A DNA stretch of 64,000 bases, taken from NCBI GenBank assembly GCA_903813345.2, contig CAIIXF020000009.1:37751759-37815758 (forward strand), in the 5' to 3' direction. The position numbers and the translations under genes are program-made. Shown one piece after another: positions 55,370 through 64,000 of this stretch. Position 1 is the first letter of the stretch; every line of letters starts with the position of its first letter. This DNA comes from Owenia fusiformis (taxonomy: Eukaryota; Annelida; Polychaeta; Sabellida; Oweniidae). Below the pieces are notes generated by a model. It saw only the letters and a program-made list of their open reading frames with translations. It was not told the origin of the DNA and searched no databases.

Positions 55370-58300
55370 ATGACATCCTCAAGTGCAAGCAGTGATTTAG
55401 AGGATGAAGGTGTGTTATGCTTAATTATATTAAATATTATTCTCATCAATCCAAGGATCCTTAGGAAATTGCAAAATTTCTTTAAATATCAAAACATTGA
55501 TTCCTTGAGAATTAATTAAGTATTTATTTACTTGTTAAATGATTGTTAAATGACATTGAAAAAATGCTCTCTTTTGTGAAATATACACGTCTAATGAAAA
55601 GTAATATCACCGATTTGATGGTGCCGTAAGATCATAATTGAACTTATGTACCTGTGATTGACATAACAATTAAAATGGAAAAATACATCAACTCTGCAGT
55701 GGAGAGGGCAAAAATTGAAGAACTTATATACCTGGGATGGACATAACAATTAAAATTGAAAAAATCATGAACTCTACAATAAAGAAATAAAAATTGAATT
55801 TCAGTCACTCTTATTATACATCTTAAAAACAGCTCATTCCTCTCTCTCTAAAGTAAGATAAGAGTAAGAATATATCATGGATATTAAGTACGTTGTGATG
55901 TGAGGATGCTGATAGAGAATGAAATAAAGCATTAATTGTCAGCATATGTTACATATTGACAACTGGTTTATTTCAAGGAATCATTGACTTGGCGAACAGC
56001 ATGCTGACTCAACTGCACGTGCCAATCTCTGTGAACAGCGTGAAGGAACTCAAGTCTCATATATTTGTCACCTTATATGAGGGCCTTTGTGGAGAAACAT
56101 TACCAGGTACATATTGTGTCATTTTATATTGAACTGTCAGAATTTTGTGAAAAATCAGGGATATCTCACAATCTGAGAAAAATATTTAAATATTTAAAAT
56201 TTTACATGATGTATTGCATAAGTCTCTTTTTATATTTTATTAAAATTAAATATCTAAAGCTATTGAACTTTTGTCTATTTGTATCTAACTGTTTCCTAGT
56301 ATTGTTTTGTGCATGAAGAAAAAACACGATATCATGACAGAGGCCAATTCTATTGAATTAATCATTAGGTGCAAAAGATTATGAATCTTTGGCATTTTAC
56401 TTTGTGTCCACGATGACCCTATTGACTGATTCTCCTTGGAGTATTTTTACTCTGGATTCATCAGTGAGACAGTGAATGACTACATATATCATAAATTACT
56501 TTTCAGATGTCATCCGTTCTTCCTCTTCGAGTGAGGATGAGGTTCATAATGTACAATGTGTCATAGATTCGCTCTCGTTGGATGTTCTCCACACATCTAT
56601 GTCGCACATCAATGGGGATGATATCGTCGCAGGAAACAAGGTTGCCATCTTGAATTTACTGGAAGTCTTCTCAGGATTGCTGGAGTACATACTGAACAAG
56701 ATTGAAAGTGACGTGTCATCGGACAATGAGACTGAAGGTAATCAACTAATGAAATTAGTTTTCTTAAATCCATGATGGTACAACACTATTTAAAGCTGAT
56801 AAGTTCTATATTTCTTCAATACAATCAAATAATATTGTTTTACCAGTATTTCATTGATTAATAGAACTGTTAAACTATATGAAGTAAAATTTAAAGCTTA
56901 GTAAAAAAGAATTTGTTGCTGTAGATGCTGATATTGGTGCTGAAAGTGACCCAGATACAATCAGTGTAGAGTTGATTGATGAAGCTTTGGACAGAGGACT
57001 TGGTAATCAACATGTTCAAACTTTCCCCCAGTGGTAGGTGCCTATAAAAATCTTAGTGTCACAAATCAAGAATATTGAATAAAACATGGAAAAACTGTGC
57101 AAAATGTTTGGCAGTCACATGTTATAAAAAATCGCCTTGTAATGTAAAAACTATAGAATTAAAAAAGTGGAAATTGTAATTTTGAAATTAAACATTACAC
57201 TTATTTCAGTGAATTATTAATATCCTATGATGTATGTATATAATTTTATTATCGGTTATTGTAGGAAAAGTGACAGTCCTCCACAAAGAGGCCCTAAAGC
57301 ACTCCACTCTACAGTGCCAAGTGTTCTCTCACAACCTGTTGCACATAGCAGTGGCAGATCAGGTAGCTATGTAACCATGTTAAAATTTTGAGATTTTGAA
57401 AAATTGAACTTTTGCAAAGGTTATTAAACACTATCCCTTGGGCAAATGTTTAAAACTTCAGAATTAAACAAAGCTAAAATAATAGTACTCACTGTAATGT
57501 GCATCTTTCTATGTTCACAATGCTTTCATGAAGGGGCATTTGACTGTCAGCAAGTCAAGAAGAAGCTTCTCCTCCATGTCAATAGACCAAGCCCATGAGC
57601 AAAATAATAGTGTGATCAAAAGTGAGGGTGGAGCTGTGGGGTTGTTCGACAATCCAACCGCATCACAGAAGTGGATGGTCGATGGTCCAGAGATCGCAAG
57701 AATGTTAACTGAGTTTGAAGATGAGATGAAGAATAATGATGGTCCTTGCAAACCATGAGCACAGTGTTAGTTATCAAACCAGTTTCAACAAATATGTCAA
57801 TTCCCTTACTTAGGTTATCAATGATTTAGGAAACCCCTTTATTGCAACATCAAAGGAACTTTGGACACTTGAGATGTAATGTCAAGCAGTGCAGTTGATA
57901 CATTGAACACAATTGAGAAAAGGGGGAAAAGTCAATGTGAAGTATATATAAAGGAGAGAATTATTGAAAGATCAAAAGCCATCACCAGACCCTATCAAGA
58001 GAAACAATTTCAAGATCTTCAAACAAATCTAGGTCAAGTTCAAAGCTAGCAAGCTTGAAAAATGACACTGCCCTATTTTCACAACTATACATAGCGTGCC
58101 AGAATAGAGACGGCAACTTAGATGAACTTTTCCGACATGAGAACCAGACATTCCCTCCATCCCTTTCACAAGATGGCACAATCAAGACTGGACTCAAAGC
58201 AAATATCTTAAAACCAGTGGAAGACCTTGTTCCAAATAGAGAGATCAATACACCAGATGTTGAAGCCCTGTTTCTTGATGGTGCCGTAATAGTCCACCTG

Positions 58301-61300
58301 CTGAAAACTCAAGAAGCAAGAATCTTCCTACAATACTCAAATGACATATTTAATAAGTATACTGCAGATCAACTTAATAGAGTACAAAGACTAAGTATTG
58401 TATGGGATCAATATATACCAAATAGTGTCAAATCTTCAACAAGAAAAAAGCATGGATCTGGAAAGCGTCAAATAGTTTATCCAGAAAACAAATTGCCAGG
58501 GAATTGGCCAGAATTTCTACGCTCAGATGACAAGAAAAGTGATCTCTTTACCTTCCTTGCATCAAATGTCTCAGCTCAGCCATTCCAGTACCAGAGAATA
58601 AAATCATGATTACAACAATTGGGAATTCTGCAGAGGCATATCCTAAGCAGCATGTTTCTGAGATTTCACCATCATCCCATGAAGTGGCAGATTCCCGAAT
58701 CTTTCTGCACATATATGATGCAATGAAAAAAGGCTTCACAAAAATGACGATTAGAACAGTTGATTCAGACATTGTTGTTCTGGCAGTTAGGACAACTTAA
58801 CATTCAAATCTAGCTCACCTTTGGCAAGGGAAAGTCCTATAGATACCTTCCAGCCCACGAAATTGCCCATGCTATGACTGGGTGTGACACCACATCAGGC
58901 TTTAATGGAAAGTCTAAGACATCAGCCTGGAACCAATGGAGTACCTACCCTGAATTGACTACAGTATTAACAGATATCTCAATACGACCCAATACCCTGC
59001 TTGATGCCTATTTTAGAGCAGTTCATTATTCTGGCCTCAAACTTAAAACAAGCAATGAAACATCAATCAATGCTGCGAGGAAGGAGATGTTCACAAAGAG
59101 GACTTCAGTAATATCACACATTCGTCCAACATCAGATGCCTTTTTACAGCATATGAAAAGAGTCATATACCAAGCTGTATTTATTTGGGGGCAACCACTT
59201 ACAGCGAATCCTCAAGTTCCTTCCCCAGCTGAGTGGGGCTGGATATTTTAAGACACCAAATGGATACCAAGGTGGACAACCTTACCCCAAGCATCAGACG
59301 CTTGCCAGGCTCTCATAAAGTGTAGCTGCAAAAACCAATGCATATCAACACGATGCAAGAGCCTGAAAGGAAATCTTGTTTGTACAGCATTATGTGTGTG
59401 TGATGGCAATTGTTCTTCATAAGGGCACTGCAACATACCAAAAAGTAACTATGATACTGATAGACACTAGTATAAATCCTTCTATTGATAAGATTAATAA
59501 AAATTATGATTTAAAACTGTGTGCAAAGTGAAACTAAAGGAACTATGAAACAGATATAGATAGTTGATATATGGAGTCTAACTGCACTCAGAAGCCAAAA
59601 GAAACCACAAGTCAAGCCGTAGGGACCATTTTTTCTGTATATCTAAAAGATGGGTGTGACTCAAAACAAGCCTTTAACAGTGAAAAAGGTGAAAAATAAT
59701 AGTCATGTGAAGCATTAGATATAGATGTAATTTTAAAATCATATATCACTTATTTGATTTACTCCTGCTACTGTGATATGGTGCAAAATACTCAATACAA
59801 GAAAAGTGGGCGTCGCCCATCACCACCCTTTAACATAGCAATCAAAAATCAATGGTATTTCATATTTTTACTTCAACATTAACTTCTTAACATGATAAGG
59901 TAATATTAAATTTGAAGTATGAGCATAATTTAGTAAAAAAAAATGTGTCAAATTTTTTTTAGCCCCCCCCCCCCTCCGTGACCATGGGGGGGGGTAAGAA
60001 TTATAAAATTAGGGTAGTTCCTATGGAGCGATTTTTTGGCACAGTTGCTTTATTTAAAGAGTAGCAATCAGTGATCATTTGAGGAAAGTTTCACAATTTG
60101 TTCCGCAAACGGCGATTACTTTACACTATTTATCCCGCTAATGGAAAAGGTGTTCCAAAAAGCAAATTATTTTATTTTATTCAGCAGGATCAAAAATCAT
60201 ATTTCAGCTGGTGAGAGTAGAAGAATTTATATTGATACATGGTTATTTCATGGTCATTTTTAAAACCTGACAAGTTGTATATCTTAAATTTCTAGGTTTA
60301 GATGCCCCAGATTCCACAGAAGATTTGATACTTGAAAGTGAGAAGCTTGAGCGACAAATGTTGGAAGAAGATAAGGTTGTAGCTCCCCCTATTGTTTCTA
60401 TTAAGAAACCCGAGCCCAGACAGCAAAATTCAATCCTGGTAGGTTATTATTTAAGATTATGGGTTTAAGTTATTTTGGAAGTGCAGAGTGTAATAGCAGT
60501 CATGAACCAAATTTATGGTATTGGAAATGTCTTGGTATTAAATTGTATTCTAATACACGGTATATAACCCAAACGCTCCTACATGCACGACGGAGCGTTA
60601 CATTTACGCGGAAACGCTCCGAAGCGAAATAAAATGGCGGCTAATGAAGATTCTACTATGACCATAAGTATTGTTTCTCTCGTTTCTCTTACATATCATA
60701 TGTCATGGTGAAATATTATGTACCATTCGATGAACAATACCGTGAGCAAAGATCTTATTTATTCAACTTCTGGTGGTAAACTGTTATTTGCTTGATCAAA
60801 GCTCCGTAGTGTAGATCGAACGAATCTGAAGATGACGATTTGACCACAAATTACGAATTAAACTAGTATTTCTATGAAAACGTTAATCTTTCTGTTTAAG
60901 TAGTAGATCACAAACTCGTATATTCTCATTTCCTAAAACCCCAGTCCAAATCCATTACTTGTTCTCGAGAAATCGCTTGTTTTCTTCGAAACGCTCCGTC
61001 GATTTAGACCACAATTTTAGAAACGCTCTTACCATTTTGTTTTGATATCATTTTCAGATTATTAGAGAAGAGTTCCGAATCGAATCTATCTCTCAAAAAC
61101 GTGTTGTACTTGTTAGGCAAATTGAAACATCTGAACCTGGTGGTGCTAAACGTGCAACTAGCTGATTAAAGCCTATACATTAGATGATGTCATGCCTACA
61201 TATGTGCTAAATCATAAAACTATAGAAAAAACGAAAAGTTATATGTGAATTAATCTCTCTTCTATTGATGCCAAGGGGTATAATAGATCTTTTCTTTCTC

Positions 61301-64000
61301 TTCCTGAAAAGGAAAGGAAAGCTATATATTTCCTTAACTGATCTAGACTACCGGAGCGTTTCCAATTCACTGTGTTAACCAGATCGGAGCGTTTCTTGAA
61401 TATGAGAATGTCATCATTTTTAAGACTGGATTTTCGGTCATCAAATCACTATTACGATAATGTATGGTGCGTTGAAGCATTGGAATTTTACTAAAATATA
61501 CGTTGGTGCTCTAATCTTGGCTCAACTAATCACATGTATCGACAAAAGGGGTTTTGACCGGTAGAATGACAAATACGTTTTTGAATTTTGATAACTATAC
61601 TGGTTCGTACAGCTCTTCCTAATTGCTTCAAACGTCAACAGCCAGCCACGTACAACATGAATATCACACCCATCGAATGGTATACTCGAAATATGTAACT
61701 CATACCTCTTATTCCCATTATTGGGGAAATTGTCAGACGGCTCATCATTCCCGCCAGTCAGTTTTCCTACTCCGGAGCGTTTCTTTGTTTAATTTCAGTA
61801 ATGAAACGCTCCATCGTGCATGTAGGAGCGTTTGGGTTATACACCGTGTAATAAATCTGTAATACTGTTCATGAATTTTGTTACAACAATGATGATGATT
61901 CATACCATATTTTATTGATTTTTTCAATAAGAGAGTGCTTTCTTCAATTCTTTATTTTTAGAGTGTTGAGGAAGCAGATAGTACAACAACTTCTGCGTCT
62001 TTCCCAGAGCCGTTAGTTCATCCTCGCGATGACATCACACTGCATGATGATGTCACAGATGGACTTGTCTTAGGTCAAGGTCGGAGAGACTTCCAGGACA
62101 TTGGGCTCAGACCAAGACCAGAACCTAGTATGGGATCAGATGGAATTGACCCACACAGTGATCCCAGGCAGCAGACGACTATTGGAAGACAAACAAATAA
62201 TGCTCCCTCAACTGTTCACCACACATTTACACATCATCTTTATCATCACCATCTTGATGGGGAAACAGATAGAAAATGTAAATTTGAAATGAACTGATAT
62301 TTGAAAATGAATAACAAAATTTGCAAACAAAATATTTTGAGCTAAACTGTGAATTGGACAATTGAGCAACTCACAAAAATAAAAATAAAAGTAAAATGCA
62401 TATATTTAAAAAGATATAGATTGTCTATTTTCTGGCTATACATAGCCAATCTTCATCATCATTTTACTTCCAGTTTCTACATCAACAAGAGACCCCTTCA
62501 CATCCACACTACCAATAGCTACATCTTCAACATCTAGAGACCCCTTAGCAGCATCACTGCCACCAAGCTCAAGATATGTAAAGAGTGAAAGACCAAAGTC
62601 TAGATACAAATCTGCACCTTCAGGTTAATATAAATCATTTGAATAGAGTATTCTAAAATTATTACAATACTGTGGATTATTTAGAGAGTTCTAAATGTGA
62701 ATAAGTACATTCTCTTTTCTTAAATTTTTCCTTAAGAAACAAGACATTATAACACTTGCACTGTATTTCCTTCTTTTTGATATGATAAGCTGTAAAATCT
62801 CATTATTTTTACAGCATCTGCCACATTAGAAAGCAGTAAGTACAGAGTGAGGGAGCCTGTTGTACAGACCAATATCATCCCTAGCCAATCACAAAACAGA
62901 TCAAATATTCCTGACCAATCAAAGAGAAGAGTACAAAGTGGAAGCATGCAGACGGATTCAAGATTTGCAAAGGATTATGGGACAGCTAAGACATTGCGCA
63001 AGACCAGAGATGTGACTTCTACAGTACCTGCAAGGTTCAATGAACTTCTTTATGCTGTATATATTATTCTGTATATGCTTAAGGTGTTGGCTCTAAACAT
63101 AGATAATTGTTTAGTTTTTGAGGGTAGAATATTTCATTTTATGATTATAACAATTTTACTATTTTTGTATTTTTAGAAAAGGTTAAAATAGAATAATTAT
63201 GTTTTATAACAGAAGTTAATAATAAGAAATAATGAATATTATACATACAGTTTTTACATCATTTTTGTGTTGGTATTTGACGCTGACATTTTGTTATTAT
63301 CAGTTCATGCATTGTTTTTATATTTTGAAAACAATAATAAAATTTTGTCATATCACATATTATGAGTTTATGATTGACCCCAGCTTTTATGCCTCATTCA
63401 TTTACATTTAATCACAATGTGACTTCAGGGAGACAGTTGCTAATAAGGCTCGACCCCCAAAGGTCAATGTGCCTTCTGAAGGAAAGTTTGAAAGTGGTGC
63501 TGATACAAACAGAACATTTGATGTCATGCAGTCTGGTGACTTAAAGGTGCATGCCCAGCCAGATTCAAGTCAAATGGGGTAGGTTGATCATTAATCCTGT
63601 TAAAAAGAATTAAAAATATCAGTTGACATTTTCACCTTTGGATTTTAAGATGAATTCCTGAATTTTGCAATGAATCATCAATTACTTGATAGACTCATCA
63701 AAAGTAAGAAAAATGTTGGACTGTTTAACACAAATTTTTTATCGATGCAAAGTGAAAATGGGACTAGTGTCAAGATCTGGGCATGAAGTTTTTGAGAATG
63801 TTGGGTAATTTACAAGGCAGCCAGTTTGCACCTCAAGTGTGATTAAATATTACAACGGTCTCATGCATACTATATATTCTTTCATCAATCTGTAATATTT
63901 TCAGACGACCCACTGCCTCAAGGTCATATGATAGTCTGTTTTCACTTGTACATGATACACAGAAGATGTCTGAGGCAGCAATACAATCAAGCCCACTGAA
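55370..64000 (+). CDS. CEP95: CEP95 (centrosomal protein 95, CCDC45), 5' portion
   Basis: Eleven exons are readable and join in phase: 55370-55409, 55978-56106, 56507-56737, 56925-57033, 57265-57362, 60296-60438, 61962-62277, 62474-62623, 62815-63034, 63429-63578 and 63905 onward past the window end. The second and third exons encode the N-terminal calponin-homology-like domain of CEP95, with IIDLANSMLTQLHVPI, FVTLYEGLCGE, NVQCVIDSLSLDVLHTSMSH and LLEVFSGLLEYI. The rest is low-complexity, Ser/Pro-rich, with a His-rich HHTFTHHLYHHHL patch. The coiled-coil C terminus is outside the window. CEP95 is a centrosome and spindle-pole protein with a poorly defined role. The donors at 62624 (GTTAAT) and 63035 (GTTCAA) are weak and less certain. 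Confidence 0.8.
55978..56106 (+). CDS. CEP95: CEP95 exon 2 (start of CH-like domain)
   Basis: tttcaag|GAATC to CCAG|GTACAT, phase 1 to phase 1. Encodes IIDLANSMLTQLHVPISVNS through LYEGLCGETLP, the opening helices of the N-terminal domain. Confidence 0.78.
56507..56737 (+). CDS. CEP95: CEP95 exon 3 (CH-like domain core)
   Basis: tttcag|ATGTC to GAAG|GTAATC, phase 1 to phase 1. The block NVQCVIDSLSLDVLHTSMSH ... DDIVAGN ... NLLEVFSGLLEYI is the most recognisable part of the CEP95 family. Confidence 0.85.
57520..59430 (+). pseudogene. Decayed Academ-like transposon relic in CEP95 intron 5
   Basis: Pieces of a transposase/nuclease related to the element at 40.6-46.8 kb lie in order on the plus strand but in broken frames. 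57528-57758 holds SSMSIDQAHEQNN and KWMVDGPEIARML. 58055-58609 holds LFSQLYIACQNRDGNLDE, LFLDGAVIV and VWDQYIPNSVKSSTRKK. 58606-58800 holds HEVADSRIFLH and RTVDSDIVVLAV. 58862-59251 holds MTGCDTTSGF. 59253-59420 holds a CXC remnant, CTALCVCDGNC, cut by a stop. Nuclease motifs equal the D / D / EAD / DxD / GCD series of ORF C. No terminal repeats were found, so its ends are approximate. It belongs to a different lineage from the intact copy. Confidence 0.75.
59431..60295. other. CEP95 intron remainder
   Basis: Contains a C13-type run and a G9 run facing each other near 59964-59996 (a possible short hairpin) and nothing else recognisable. Confidence 0.4.
60556..61848. mobile_element. 1.3-kb element with CACGG ends, AACGCTCC repeats and TAATA target duplication
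   Basis: The ~50-bp terminal inverted repeats read CACGGTATATAACCCAAACG and its complement. TAATA flanks both sides (60551-60555, 61849-61853). The motif AAACGCTCCG or its complement recurs at least eight times, clustered towards both ends, like subterminal transposase-binding sites. A splice acceptor-like site at 61057 opens a 35-codon frame ending at 61165. It lies in CEP95 intron 6. Confidence 0.75.
61058..61165 (+). other. Exon-like frame inside the CACGG element
   Basis: A good acceptor (tatcattttcag) is followed by 35 codons and TGA, encoding IIREEFRIESISQKRVVLV and then RQIETSEPGGAKRATS. It starts in phase 0, matching the phase 0 end of CEP95 exon 6. It may be the last exon of a lost transposase, or an alternative CEP95 terminal exon. 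I do not recognise the sequence. Confidence 0.35.

Overview
The window is a eukaryotic, AT-rich genomic segment with short exons, canonical GT-AG introns, a UGA-decoded selenoprotein and many short DNA transposons. The gene set (small Maf, ANKRD54, CEP95, iodothyronine deiodinase, M14 carboxypeptidase, an ankyrin/SOCS-box protein) and the mobile-element content point to a non-insect invertebrate animal, most likely a marine lophotrochozoan or deuterostome. I cannot name the species.

Layout. 1-1.1 kb: last exon of a plus-strand ankyrin-repeat/SOCS-box gene. 3.4-10 kb (minus): a complete ANKRD54 gene whose second exon exists in two homologous copies (2a, 2b) with the same phases, so that only one can be used per mRNA. 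10.9-12 kb (plus): a small Maf bZIP gene, head-to-head with ANKRD54. 12.9-20 kb: gene-poor, with inverted-repeat elements. 20-28.7 kb (minus): an eleven-exon secreted M14 carboxypeptidase with signal peptide, propeptide, complete zinc site and a GPI-like tail. 28.7-40.6 kb: no recognisable coding sequence, but several MITEs and a well-formed promoter plus first exon near 34.5-34.8 kb. 40.6-46.8 kb (plus): a 6.2-kb DNA transposon with ~150-bp terminal inverted repeats, an RNase H-like transposase candidate and a FEN1/XPG-like nuclease fused to a CXC domain (Academ-like). 47.6-53.8 kb (minus): a four-exon helix-hairpin-helix protein gene of unknown function whose large third intron contains an intronless selenocysteine deiodinase gene on the same strand and an 830-bp fold-back element. 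55.4-64 kb (plus): the 5' half of CEP95, whose introns hold a decayed relative of the Academ-like transposon and a 1.3-kb inverted-repeat element.

The cellular genes do not form one pathway. The themes that stand out are gene architecture (tandem mutually exclusive exons with a possible RNA switch, a nested selenoprotein gene, a bidirectional ANKRD54/Maf arrangement) and dense, layered DNA transposons, several with readable target-site duplications.

All exon boundaries were read by eye from GT-AG signals and phase continuity. Family assignments come from recognised motifs, not database searches.
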